Positions 48,480-59,817 of a DNA stretch of 64,000 nucleotides are shown piece by piece (the stretch's first letter is position 1; every line of letters begins with the position of its first letter). Origin of the DNA: Tanypteryx hageni. Lineage: Eukaryota; Arthropoda; Insecta; Odonata; Petaluridae. A model generated the notes under the pieces. The model saw only the letters and a program-made list of their open reading frames with translations, ran no database searches and was not told the DNA's origin. The position numbers and the translations under genes were made by a program. The stretch is from contig CM054114.1 in assembly GCA_028673005.1 (NCBI GenBank), positions 24,085,369 to 24,149,368 on the forward strand. The letters run 5' to 3'.

Positions 48480-51339
48480 CCCTACAAAGACCAAGGTATT
48501 TTCTGTCACGCCGTGGACAAAGGGAGGGTCAATAAATGTTCACCAAAAAAAATTAATTTTTGTGTTTATATTTTACTTCTACGGGTGAGGCAATAAGTTG
48601 AAGGGATGATAACGAAAGTCATCAATCAGAGAAGTCCACTAGAATTCGTTAGGACTGCTTTATTATTCAAACTTTGCCATTCATGTTTGTAGGTGTGCGA
48701 ATTTCGTATTATATCTTTCTGAAGCAATATTTTGAGAGCGCAACAAAATAAGTGTGGATTACAATAATATGATTTATAAGCAGATTAAGTATTGCCAATC
48801 TTTAAGAGAATCTTAAATCTATGATATCGCATCATTCAAAAGACATAAAGTTCACAAAAATCTCAAAACAGAAAATGAAACGGTAAAATTACATTCGAAA
48901 CAATTAAAATCATAGATATTAAGGAAAAATGGACAATAAAGTAAGGAAAGACACATTTACGTAATTATAAAGAAGAAGAGATTGAAAAACTATAAGTTAC
49001 TTCAAACAATATTCATTGGAAATGCTTTCATACACATCACAAATTAGTGTGGATTACAATAATATGATTTATAAGCAGATTAAGTATTGCCAATCTTTAA
49101 GAGAATCTTAAATCTATGATATCGCATCATTCAAAAGACATAAAGTTCACAAAAATCTCAAAACAGAAAATGTAACGGTAAAATTACATTCGAAACAATT
49201 AAAATCATAGATATTAAGGAAAAATGGACAATAAAGTAAGGAAAGACACATTTACGTAATTATAAAGAAGAAGAGATTGAAAAACTATAAGTTACTTCAA
49301 ACAATATTCATTGGAAATGCTTTCATACACATCACAAATTAGTGTGGATTACAATAATATGATTTATAAGCAGATTAAGTATTGCCAATCTTTAAGAGAA
49401 TCTTAAATCTATGATATCGCATCATTCAAAAGACATAAAGTTCACAAAAATCTCAAAACAGAAAATGAAACGGTAAAATTACATTCGAAACAATTAAAAT
49501 CATAGATATTAAGGAAAAATGGACAACAAAGTAAGGAAAGACACATTTACGTAATTATAAAGAAGAAGAGATTGAAAAACTATAAGTTACTTCAAACAAT
49601 ATTCATTGGAAATGCATTCATACACATCACAAATTAGTGTGGATTACAATAATATGATTTATAAGCGTATTAAGTATTGCCAACATTTAAGAGAATCTTA
49701 AATCTATGATATCGCATCATTCAAAAGACATAAAGTTCACAAAAATCTCAAAACAGAAAATGAAACGGTAAAATTACATTCGAAACAATTAAAATCATAG
49801 ATATTAAGGAAAAATGGACAATAAAGTAAGGAAAGACACATTTACGTAATTATAAAGAAGAAGAGATTGAAAAACTATAAGTTACTTCAAACAATATTCA
49901 TTGGAAATGCTTTCATACACATCACAAATTAGTGTGGATTACAATAATATGATTTATAAGCAGATTAAGTATTGCCAATCTTTAAGAGAATCTTAAATCT
50001 ATGATATCGCATCATTCAAAAGACATAAAGTTCACAAAAATCTCAAAACAGAAAATGAAACGGTAAAATTACATTCGAAACAATTAAAATCATAGATATT
50101 AAGGAAAAATGGACAATAAAGTAAGGAAAAACACATTTACGTAATTATAAAGAAGAAGAGATTGAAAAACTATAAGTTACTTCAAACAATATTCATTGGA
50201 AATGCTTTCATACACATCACAAATTAGTGTGGATTACAATAATATGATTTATAAGCAGATTAAGTATTGCCAATCTTTAAGAGAATCTTAAATCTATGAT
50301 ATCGCATCATTCAAAAGACATAAAGTTCACAAAAATCTCAAAACAGAAAATGTAACGGTAAAATTACATTCGAAACAATTAAAATCATAGATATTAAGGA
50401 AAAATGGACAATAAAGTAAGGAAAGACACATTTACGTAATTATAAAGAAGAAGAGATTGAAAAACTATAAGTTACTTCAAACAATATTCATTGGAAATGC
50501 TTTCATACACATCACAAATTAGTGTGGATTACAATAATATGATTTATAAGCAGATTAAGTATTGCCAATCTTTAAGAGAATCTTAAATCTATGATATCGC
50601 ATCATTCAAAAGACATAAAGTTCACAAAAATCTCAAAACAGAAAATGAAACGGTAAAATTACATTCGAAACAATTAAAATCATAGATATTAAGGAAAAAT
50701 GGACAACAAAGTAAGGAAAGACACATTTACGTAATTATAAAGAAGAAGAGATTGAAAAACTATAAGTTACTTCAAACAATATTCATTGGAAATGCATTCA
50801 TACACATCACAAATTAGTGTGGATTACAATAATATGATTTATAAGCAGATTAAGTATTGCCAATCTTTAAGAGAATCTTAAATCTATGATATCGCATCAT
50901 TCAAAAGACATAAAGTTCACAAAAATCTCAAAACAGAAAATGAAACTGTAAAATTACATTCGAAACAATTAAAAATCATAGATATTAAGGAAAAATGGAC
51001 AAGGAAAGGAAAGGAAAGATAGTTTTACGAAATTATAAATAAAGAAGGGATTGAAAAATTATAAGTAACTTCAACAATATTCATTGGAAATGCATTCGTA
51101 CACATCACAAAGAGGAACCAAGTTGGACCGAGGAAGGATTATTTTGTGTTTAACACTTATATTGATCAACGCATAACTGTCGTGCATTTCAGATATGAGT
51201 ATTTATCAATATGGTAAACTGATAATCTAGTGACAATATCTATTTTTTTCTTGATTTTCAGATTTATAAAAATGGCAAAAATGTCCTAAATATAACGTAG
51301 TGGACATATTTTTTTAACCCTCCTTTGGTCTACCTAGGG
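48480..51339. mobile_element. Possible piggyBac-like non-autonomous element holding a satellite
   Basis: At 48476 TTAA is followed by CCCTACAAAGACCAAGG. At 51320-51339 the sequence reads so that its reverse complement is CCCTAGGTAGACCAAAGG, matching about 13 of 17 positions. An aaagggaggg word near 48523 has a counterpart (ccctccttt) near 51318. TTAA targets with CCCTA-type ends are the piggyBac hallmark. The right flank reads TTATAG rather than TTAA, which weakens the call. No transposase inside; the interior is mainly the 295-bp satellite. Confidence 0.4.
48751..51110. repeat. 295-bp satellite, eight tandem copies
   Basis: Copies begin agtgtggattacaataat at 48751, 49046, 49341, 49636, 49931, 50226, 50521 and 50816, exactly 295 bp apart each time. 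Copies 1-7 differ at only a few sites; copy 8 decays in its second half (from about 50970, with an AAGG-rich patch near 51001) and marks the array edge. Variant sharing (gaaaatgtaacgg in copies 2 and 6; acaacaaag and atgcattca in copies 3 and 7) shows a four-copy higher-order unit. No coding potential. Confidence 0.95.
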
Positions 51340-51453
51340 TTATAGTTAGAAACTATTCATAAACAACGCATAAAATTTTCTGACCATAGTCGTTCGTATT
51401 AATTACTGATTAAACACATTTTCCACGCTTAAATCGTTTATGTTCAGCAGCCT

Positions 51454-51977
51454 TTACACACACAGCTCGTGGTAACAAATTTTGCATGTTCCGCAGCTTA
51501 TCCAGTCACCTTTTGTGAGAGGTTTCAGATCAAATGCTTGATTCCGCAGAAACCACACGGTATATCTTCATCTTCTGATGATTTTCGTGAAGGTTCTTCA
51601 GTTGAACTGCTGTAGTCCCTTAGTTTTCCTCGCACACAAGTCTTCTTACTTTTCCTGGCGATCACTAGATCTTTTGATTTATTTTTAAGTTTTTTTAAAC
51701 CTTTGTTCATTTCTCCAAATGTTACTTTCTCTTGTGTTTTCAACGTTTTTTTAGGATATGTCAGATGACAGGCAGAATGCCCAATGCCCAAAGTGACGAA
51801 TTCGGCACGTACCAAAATTTCTAAATTATTATCAAATTCTGCAATACAACCATAATATAAATTGATAATTTGTTTCTCAAAGCTATATAAAAAGTAAAAA
51901 TAATTATAAAAAGACAAAGTAATACCTGAATATTTAAGAAGATAACAAAAACTCACGAGGGAATCGTAACTTGTCAA
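51454..51977 (-). pseudogene. C-terminal relic of a pogo/Tigger-like transposase (zinc-finger end)
   Basis: The minus frame from 51977 to 51525 gives a Lys-rich stretch, then an acidic Ser/Glu linker and ...DIPCGFCG. In a shifted frame the sequence continues to a stop at 51454 with GDWISCGTCKICYHELCV. Read together these form C-x2-C ... W-x2-C-x2-C-x4-H-x2-C, the PHD-like finger that ends many pogo-type DDE transposases after an acidic linker. The frame change falls near 51525-51545. No catalytic DDE region is recognisable upstream, and the first half of the 51977 frame does not resemble a transposase core. A host protein with such a finger cannot be excluded. The frame starts with TTG, so its listed start is only the first open codon. 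Confidence 0.45.
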
Positions 51978-52159
51978 CCACGTTTTTTAGATGTTTTACG
52001 ATCGAAATTTTCCTTCAATGTCTTCATATCAGATGGCGACACCAGGCGTAATAGATACCTAGAAGAGTTACTAAATGTCCCAGCATGCAAAAATGAAAAA
52101 CTATCGATAGTTACTTTTTTATGATGTTTTAAACGATATGTTTCGGCACACCAGACCAT
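51974..52159 (-). CDS. Short open frame upstream of the zinc-finger relic, unrecognised
   Basis: 61 codons with an ATG at 52159, ending at 51974, directly before the zinc-finger frame. Composition is ordinary (mixed, basic C-terminus with KTSKKRG). It may be another broken piece of the same transposase; I recognise no motif. Could equally be chance. Confidence 0.2.
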   Translation of the reverse strand: MVWCAETYRLKHHKKVTIDSFSFLHAGTFSNSSRYLLRLVSPSDMKTLKENFDRKTSKKRG

Positions 52160-52291
52160 AAAGGGTTAAAGGCGAATTGGAGTATACTTAAAATTTAATT
52201 TTTAGAGTGTTTCAATAATTTTCAGCATATTTAACTTTTATTTATACTAAAAAAATTATCACGCAAACATTCTTAACGAACCTCTAGACCA

Positions 52292-52730
52292 GGGGTCTTT
52301 AACATTTTTTGTACCATGGACCCCTTTGATTGCCCGGTGAAGGCTACGGACCCCTTCGTAAAAAAATGTACATAAAAGCATAATTAAAAATTTTACATAC
52401 AAATAACACGTTTTATTACAAAGAAAAATCGTTGAGCTTACATACAGTCATAATAAATTATGAAAACAATCTTAAAAAGCAATTTATTTCTTTAAATGCA
52501 AAAATTTATGATAATTCTCCGAGTAAAATCAAATGTTGAAGAATGATGTAAATTAAAAATTAAGTATTAATTCCGTTTGTAAGGCCCTTTTAGTGCCACA
52601 ACAACAATATTTTAGCTAATAATTTCACTGAAGATTTTAGTGAAAATAAAATTCGAATATTTTAGGTTGTGTACACTGATCCCCTAAAATCCGATCATGG
52701 ACCCCTAAGGGGACCTTTTGGATAATACTG
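52292..52730. mobile_element. Possible non-autonomous TIR element (caggggtc...ggacccc type)
   Basis: Left part reads caggggtctttaacattttttgtaccatggacccc; right part near 52698-52720 has ggacccctaaggggac. CAGGGGTC..TTTTTG..GGACCCC is the style of terminal sequence seen in many hAT-type non-autonomous elements in animals. The two ends are not clean inverted repeats and no 8-bp target duplication is evident. Confidence 0.35.
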
Positions 52731-53700
52731 CCCCACTAAAATTGGTTCAAATAGCCCCACTTGTGTCGACTTTCAGATAAAAGGAAGTAGTCATGTATTT
52801 ACGAAAATAATGAGCTACTTGTACCATGGAACAGTGCAGAAGGTAGTAATGCTGTAAGACAGAAATAAAGAAAAAAGCTAGAATGATTATAACACTAGAG
52901 CTTAAATACAAAACCTCCAATGTTACATACCGTTAAAATCAGACCTAGTAACCACTCACTTCGATCAATTTAATTGCGTTTTGAAGGCATGTACAGTCGT
53001 ATAACTAAATAAATTCATTTCAAGAGCGTAAACAACCGTATTTTACAATCGCTCTCTAGCAAATGACTGCCGGAATCCGCAAGACGTTATGCGCAGTAGG
53101 CCAAATGCTTAGTTTTAACCAAATAGGCCCACTCTACCCTATTTAAATAGAGTATTTCTGCTAATTTTCGTTTATATCTGCAAATTTAATAGAGTTTTTC
53201 GCATTTTAACAGCGTTGGCTTAAAATTTAAATAGATGTTTGACAGACAAACGACAAATTATAATTGATAAGTTATTGTTTCCATGTCAACTAGGCGAGAT
53301 CATCTTACTCGATTATTACCAATGCTTACTTTTTCCATTAGTTAGTTAAACACGTAAAAAGCGTAATATTTTCCTTTTAAATTCTATAATAGAATGAAGA
53401 TGTGATTTTTGTACTTGCAGTACTCACGTACATACACTTACAAAATAGTTTAGAGTGATTTACAGGTGTAAAGCTATGGTTTGATAAAAAATGCGTTGGA
53501 ATGTGTAGAATCATATGCTGTATCTAACCAAAGCGTATTTACGTGCGAGTAAAAAAAGAGCATTAATTTTGCGGCGTGGTATACCAATAAAATTCCACCA
53601 ATCGATTGAAAATCAGTCATATTTTATCACACTCCATCGTATACCCTGACGATAAATATGTCAACTTAAGCGATTATTACCAGCTCCATGGCAACAAGAA
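52731..53700. other. Unassigned AT-rich DNA
   Basis: Contains the direct words caaatagccccact (52746) and caaataggcccactc (53122), about 375 bp apart, which may bound a decayed element. Nothing else recognisable; no gene. Confidence 0.4.
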
Positions 53701-53707
53701 GTTGAGT

Positions 53708-54656
53708 TAGAGAGTTGGAGTGGACAGTGAGAGGGGGAGAGAGGGAGGAAATAACGGAGAGAGAGATAAAGGGAAGGGGAGTGAGGGAGGAAGGGAGAGA
53801 GAAAGGCAGGGAGAGAGAAAGGGAGGAAGAGAGAAAGGGAAGAAGAAAGAAAGGAAGGGAGAGTGAAAGAGAGAGAGATAGAAAGGGAGGAGAGAAAGGA
53901 AGTGAGAAAGAAAGAGAAGGATAGCGAGGGAGGAAGGGGGAGAGAGAGGGGGAAAGAGAAAGGAAGGGGGAGAAAGGGAGCGAGAGAGAAAGAGAGGGGG
54001 AGAGAAAGGGAGTGAGAAAGAAAGAAAGGGAGGGAGAGAAAAGGAGAAGGAGAGCGAGGGAGGAAGGGAGGAGAAAGGGAGGGATAGAGAAATGGAGGGA
54101 GAGAGAAAGGAAGAGAGAGAGAAAGAGGGAGATAGAAGGGGGGAGGAGAGAAGGGGAAGGAGAGTGAGGGAGGAAGGGGGAGAAAGAGAGGGAGAGATAG
54201 AAAGGAAGGGAGAGAGAATTGGAGGGAGAGAGAAAGGGAGGGAGAGAAAGGGGAAGGGAGAGCGAGGGACAAAGAGAGGAAGTGAGAGCGGGAGTGAGAG
54301 AGGGAGTGAGAGAGGGAGAGAGGGAAAGGGAGGGAGAGAGAAAGGGAGGAAGGGAGAGAAAAATGAAGGAAGAGAGAACGGGAGGGAGAGCGATGGAGGA
54401 AGAGGGGAGAAATAGAGGAAGAGAGAGAGGGAGAAAAGAATAGTAAGAGAGGGAGGAAAATGGAGGGAGAGAGAGCAAGGAAGGAGGAAGAGAGGGTCAG
54501 AGGAAGTTTGAATATTGGAGATGGGAGGAGAGAGGAGAAAAATTGGCAAAGTGAGGGAATGGAGAAAGTCTAAGCGAGCGAGAGAAGAAGGCGGAGAAAG
54601 AGTTGAATTTAAGAGGAAGAGAGGAAGAGAAATGTAGAGAAAGTGAGGAGAGCTGT
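53708..54656. repeat. Polypurine tract A
   Basis: About 950 bp almost wholly G and A on the plus strand, i.e. opposite strand polarity to the array tracts. Recurrent words are gggagggagagagaaa and gagcgagggaggaaggg, suggesting expansion of ~16-18-bp units. The three minus frames are open for compositional reasons (53661-54666). Confidence 0.95.
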
Positions 54657-55035
54657 GTACACACAAAGAAATTAGTCGTATTTCCGTTCATTTCATTCTC
54701 GTAGGTCCACCATTTACCAAAATGTCGCATGCTTACGAAATAAAATGGAATTCGTTGGTTATTTACAGCGGATGTCGTTTACTTCAGTTGCCAAGGAGAT
54801 TATTTTCGTCGACAACAATTAAAAAAACACGGGGATTGTCTTTCCCAGTCCAAACTGAACTACGACATCCTCGTTAGATTTTCTTGAAATCGGTTGCTCC
54901 ATCGATAAAAATGCATTTAACAACAAGAAGAAAAGAGAGAGAGAGAGAAAGAAATAGAGAAAATGAAGATTAGTATATCACAGAAACATTTGCGAGCGCC
55001 TCCATAACTTAAAATAAAATAAGTTGAAAAGAAGT
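54657..55035. other. Mixed spacer between the polypurine tracts
   Basis: Ordinary-complexity DNA with a short GA run near 54932-54960. No gene recognised. Confidence 0.4.
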
Positions 55036-55240
55036 CCGGCGCGCGAGGGGAAAAAAAAAAACAAAAAAAATCTCGGGAAAAAAAATAAACGCGTTCGGCG
55101 AAAACACGAGAAATTAAAAAAAAATCGAACAATCTCGCGACCGAATTAAAAAATAATAATAAACCGCGGCGGCGAAATGTATCGTCAGGACGCCGATCGC
55201 TCCAACCTCGCGCGCGAAAATAAAAAATATACCGCCCGGT
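55036..55240. promoter_or_regulatory. CpG-dense patch between two purine tracts
   Basis: About thirty CpG in about 200 bp (cggcgcgcgagg, aacgcgttcggcg, tctcgcgaccg, ccgcggcggcg, ctcgcgcgcg) in surroundings where CpG is sparse, broken by A-runs. It looks like a small CpG-island-type element or the edge of a promoter. No TATA, initiator or downstream gene could be tied to it, so the regulatory label is a guess. The 115-codon minus frame at 54917-55264 is incidental. Confidence 0.35.
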
Positions 55241-55382
55241 AGGAAAAAATAAGTGGAACAACAAAAATGCAGCGGAAATTGCAGGATAATGCGATAAAAA
55301 AAGAAATCCGCGGAATATGAATGCAGCTTCGATCGGTTGGAGGATTTGTAGATTTCACGTTTTGTGGATGGGAAAGGGAATT

Positions 55383-56545
55383 AGAGGTTGAGAAGAGGAG
55401 GGGGAAGAGAAAGAGGAAGAGAAAGAGAGGGAAAGAAAATTAGAGAAAGAGGGTGGAAAGAGAGAGAGAAAGGGAGGAAGAAGGAGAAAGGGGAGAGAGG
55501 TAGGAAGGAAGGGAAAGAGGGAGTGAGAGAGATTGGAAGGGAGAGAGATGGAGGGAGTGAGAGATAGGTAGGAAGGGAGGGAGAGGTTGGAAGGGAAAGA
55601 GAGGGAAGGAGTGAGAGAGATTGGAAGGGAGAGAGATGAAGGGAGTGAGAAAGGGAGAAAGTGAGAGAGAGGTAGAAAGGGTGAGAGAGATAGGAATGGA
55701 GATATAGGGAGAGAGAGGGAGAGGGTGAGAGAGATGGAGGGAGTGAGAGAGGGAGAAAGTGAGAGACAGATAGGAAGGGTGAGAGAGGTAGGAAAGGAGA
55801 GAGAGGGAGGGAGTGAGAGAGATTGGAAGGGAGAGAGAGAGGGAGAGAGTGAGAGAGAGGTAGGAAATCTGAGAGAGGTTGGAAGGGAGAGAAAGAGAGG
55901 GAGTTAGAGAGATTAGAAGGGAAAGAAAGAGAGGGAGTTAGAGAGATTGGAAGGGAGAGAGTTGTAGGGAGTGAGAGAGGGAGAAAGTAGAGGTTGGAAG
56001 GGAGAGAGAGATTGGAATGGAGAGAGAGGGGGAAGGAGTGAGAGAGATTGTAAGGAGGAGAGGGGGAGAGAGTGAGGGAGATGAAGGGAGCGAGAGATGG
56101 AGGGAGTGAGAGAGGGAGAAAGTGAGAGAGAGAGGTAGGAAGGGATAGAGAGGGAGGGAGGAAGAGAGGATGGAATGGAGAGAGTGGTAGGAAGGGAGAA
56201 AGAGAGGGAGTGAGAGAGATTGGAAGGGAGATAGAGAGATAGGAAGAGAGGGAGCGGTAGGAAAGGAGAGAGTGGGAGGGAGAGAGACGCAACAAACAAT
56301 GGAGAGAGAGAGAGGGGGATAAGGGAAGAAAGAGAGGAAGGGAGACAGGGAGGAGAGAGAAAAGGGAGGGAGAGAGTGGGAGGAAAGAATGGAGGGAATA
56401 TGTTAGGGAGAGAGAGAGGGGGTATGGATGTAGAAAGAGGAACAAAGAGAGGAATAGAGAAAGAGAGGTAGCGAGTGAAGAGGGAGGAAGGGAAGGAGAG
56501 AAGGGGAGGGAGAGGAATGGAGGGAGAAGTAGGGGGTGAGAACTG
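55383..56545. repeat. Polypurine tract B
   Basis: About 1.16 kb, purine-rich on plus, made of a degenerate ~28-30-bp minisatellite-like phrase (gggagtgagagagattggaa and variants with gataggtaggaag) that is clear at 55530-56260. More T than tract A. Minus-strand open frames are compositional. Confidence 0.93.
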
Positions 56546-56810
56546 TAATGGCGCTTGAACAGTTAATTGGAAGGTAGGATAATAAAACCCTGAAATATGG
56601 AGGTGATAGAGATTGAGCGAAGGGAGGGGAGAGGAGAAGGGGGTGGGGGAGATAGGGGAAGGTGCCGAAGGGGTAGGGAAGAATCGGCATATGGCTGCAG
56701 GGGATGACTGTATATCCTTTTGGAAACAAGTGAGGGGAGAAATGAGCAGCGAATTACATACCGTGATTTTTCTCCTTCTTCTCTTTCACATATAAAAACT
56801 ATCGTTAACG

Positions 56811-57171
56811 CAGTAGTCCCTCGCCGACCGCGGTTTCGAGTATTCGCGGTTCTCCACGCGGCCGAGAAGTGTAATACATTGTTCGTTGTTCAAGCTGTGT
56901 TCTCGTACTTAGAAATCGCGTGCATGTAGTTCAATAATTGGACGTTAGGGAGACTGACAACCCCCGCGATGGTGAATCTCTTAATCGATGTGCTAAAATT
57001 TGTCGAAAGCGCAAAAACGCGTCTGTATTTGACGATGACGAACCGAACAACAAGTCCAAACCAGGGCTAATGCGGACTGGATTTCCAAAGTTGAGGTCCC
57101 GAATTGAATACTTTTATTGGCAGGGAATGTTTCAGCACGTGCTAGTCAATCAAGAAATTCTCATGCCATAA
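56811..57171 (+). mobile_element. Possible pogo/Tigger-type terminal fragment
   Basis: Cagtagtccctcgccgaccgcggtttcgag..ttcgcggttctccacgcgg at 56811-56861 resembles the CAGT..CCCTCG..CCGCGGTTTCG ends of pogo/Tigger-like elements. A 77-codon plus frame (56938-57171) follows, of unknown product. No matching inverted end was found within the next kilobase. Confidence 0.35.
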
Positions 57172-57215
57172 ATACCACTTGTAGTTCATAGTTTATCAAT
57201 GATGGAGAAAAATAG

Positions 57216-57805
57216 GAAAGCAAATTAATAGAGCATTATCATGTTTAAAATACTAAAAGACATTTCAAATTCTCATTCTCAGATTATATTTTGTATCAAT
57301 TATTTTTAAATAAAATAATTTTATAAATGTTACTGTTTATAGGTTAATATGTATGGATCAACTGTCCATTGCTGAAGGGTTGTGGAGTGGAAAAGAAAAT
57401 TTCCCATTTGTTCACTCGTCTATGCTCAAGCAGAGTTCGGTGATAATCGTCTCCATGGCAACAGTCCAATAAACTACGATTTAAAACTAAAAAATGATGT
57501 TTCAGTAGAAACTTAATAAAATACTATCAATTATCAAATTATCAAAATTCCCTGATAAGAATTAGAAAGCAAATTAATATCAGGTTTAATATACTAAAAG
57601 TAATGTCAAAATCTCGTTCTGGTATTATATTTTTCATGTATTTTTAAGTAAACGAATTTAATAAATTTTACCGTTTCTACGATAATAGGAATGGATCGAC
57701 TGCCTATTGCTGAAGGGTAGTCGAGTGGTAAAGAACCGCTATGTTTTAATAGAAATACGAGGAAATACGGTCAATTATCAAAATTCGGCGATGAGAATAA
57801 GAATT
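57216..57805. repeat. Diverged tandem pair, ~349-bp period
   Basis: Gaaagcaaattaata starts both copies (57216 and 57565). Each has gaatggatc(a/g)actg(t/c)c(c/t)attgctgaagg. Copy 2 contains TAGTCGAGTGG (57718-57728), an exact match to the tRNA A box TRGYNNARNGG; copy 1 has lost it. Possibly a tRNA-headed SINE duplicated in tandem. Confidence 0.55.
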
Positions 57806-58080
57806 GACGTTCTTTTCCCCTTAGAAGAGTACAAACCTCGCTCCGATATCGCAATTATAAGATATTTTAAAGTATTAAAGTAAATATCTCTGCACGATGG
57901 ATTTAAGACTTCCTGTCAAAATCAAATAGGAAAAAATCGTTCCCGGAATCGAACCTTTGACTTCAAATCTTCGTGAAATAAAATATAGTCCGCAAGTAGG
58001 CCCTAGTAGCACGAACCACCTACCTAATTTCATGAAAATCGGTCCATTGTTACATAAGTTTTGGTATGGGGACAAACACA
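57785..58080 (-). mobile_element. SINE-like copy, minus strand
   Basis: On the minus strand: tgtccccataccaaaactt, gaccgattttcatgaaatt, the perfect B box GGTTCGATTCC (57945-57955), aatccatcgtgcag, and tgcgatatcggagcgaggtttg. Same order as the loop module at 866-1140. Confidence 0.6.
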
Positions 58081-58157
58081 CACACAGGACCATTTCATTT
58101 GCCTATGATTTCTTTGGAAACCAGGATAAAAACTAGAGATTTTCTCGTTCAAAACAA

Positions 58158-58163
<6 letters not shown>

Positions 58164-58248
<85 letters not shown>
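58164..58248. repeat. (TA)n microsatellite
   Basis: About 42 TA dinucleotides directly before a fold-back arm. The Tyr/Ile-repeat frames across it are artefacts. Confidence 0.97.
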
Positions 58249-58250
<2 letters not shown>

Positions 58251-58255
<5 letters not shown>

Positions 58256-59780
58256 TTTCCCCATATACGAAGCATAGAGAAAGTATTGTTTTCATGAAAA
58301 AAATCGACTGCGAGATTTCAACGGAAATACATGTTTTAAGGTCCCCTGAACACGTTTTGACTATTTTCTCGATGATGCCTGTGTGTATGTGTCTGTCTGT
58401 ATGTGATAGATTTTTGTTGTTCGCTCTAACTCCAAAACTATTAATCAAGTCAACGCAAAGTTTCATATTTAACATTTTCATAAGAGTTGAAAGAACTGAG
58501 TAGTATTTTGGTAAAAACTGGTCGACCGGAAGTGGGTGTTTACTCTTGTCACTTATCCGTTATTCTGAAATATTTGCTTTAATACTTGATTTATGATAGA
58601 ATGTAACGAAATAAAGGTAGTAGGAAATCTTATTTTCTACAACCTTTATTTGATACATTTTTCCATATAATGCATTGTTTAAGAGTTATCTTATATTTTT
58701 AACTGCCACCACCACGCCACATACCGAAGACTATTGTAAACAAATGACTCTTAGTTACGTCTTATTGTAGTAGTATTGTAGTAACGCTCCTTTTTTTCTC
58801 AATTGTCAACCGGAAGTAAATATTGACACCGATCCCAGAGCTAACAACATGTAATTTGCCATATAAATACGGAGAAAGTCATGTGTTGCCCACATCAGTT
58901 TATTTTAAATCTACGGTAGGAAAATGAATTTTAAATCTTTAACGCGTTGTTTTGCTCAAGTTCAATTTTCGTATGATTATTCCAAGTATTTTTAAAATTC
59001 GAATGATTTTTATGCTGCGTTGAATCTCGTAAACACAACTCTCATATAACATACGAATATCCAGAGAGAAAGAGGCACACAGAGATACGGAGATTCTATT
59101 CTATTAGCGATAGAGAAAGAAGCTACACACTTAACGGTTCATTAGAAGAAGTAGAGACAAGGAAAAGTGGAAGTTTTGCTATCGATGGGTTGAACTGGAT
59201 TTCGACTGACGGCTTAAACCATTTGTCACTAATGTACAGTACTTATTTGTGCTTTGAACGTACTGCCGAATGACGCCATACCCTGGCGTTCTTTACGAGC
59301 GAATCGGTAGTAGAGTAACGTCTTATGGACGGGTTTTAATTGACTTAAGAACGAGTGGTCTGTATTAAAATTCACCGCCCAGATGTGATATTGTATTGCG
59401 TCCTTCAATTATAACTTGCAATTTATGCGTAACAATTAAATACAATATATATCCGTACCTAGCTCTTTTATGATGTAACGTATAGATTAAAATAAACTTC
59501 TGTGAGCAACACATGACTTTCTCCATATTTTTATGGCAAATTACATGTTGTCAGCTCTGGGATCGTTGTCAATATTTACTTCCGGTTGACAATTAAGAAA
59601 AGAAAAAGGAGCGTTACTAAGTAAGACGTAACTAAGCGTCAATTGTTAAAAATAGGCTTCGGTAGGTGGCGTGGTGGAGGCAGCTAAAAATATAAGATAT
59701 CTCTTAAACAATGGAAAAATGTATCAAAGTTTGTAGAAAATAGAATTTCCTACAACTTTTATTCCGGTACATTTTTACAT
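58251..59780. mobile_element. Fold-back element, right arm truncated
   Basis: Left arm 58251-58903 (plus, full set of landmarks, ending cccacatcagtttat); interior 58904-59490; inverted right arm 59491-about 59780, cut off by a LINE-tail fragment. The ~590-bp interior differs from the array loop, so arms are shared but cargo is not. No transposase is present. Confidence 0.7.
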
Positions 59781-59817
59781 TTTCCCATAAGTTTACTAGG
59801 GAATTTTGATTTTTCAA

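Noticed and set aside
53661..56445. Long minus-strand frames in the purine tracts
   Set aside because: Same compositional artefact on the opposite strand.
58066..58503. Tyr/Ile-repeat proteins on both strands
   Set aside because: Translation of a (TA)n microsatellite joined to fold-back arm sequence.
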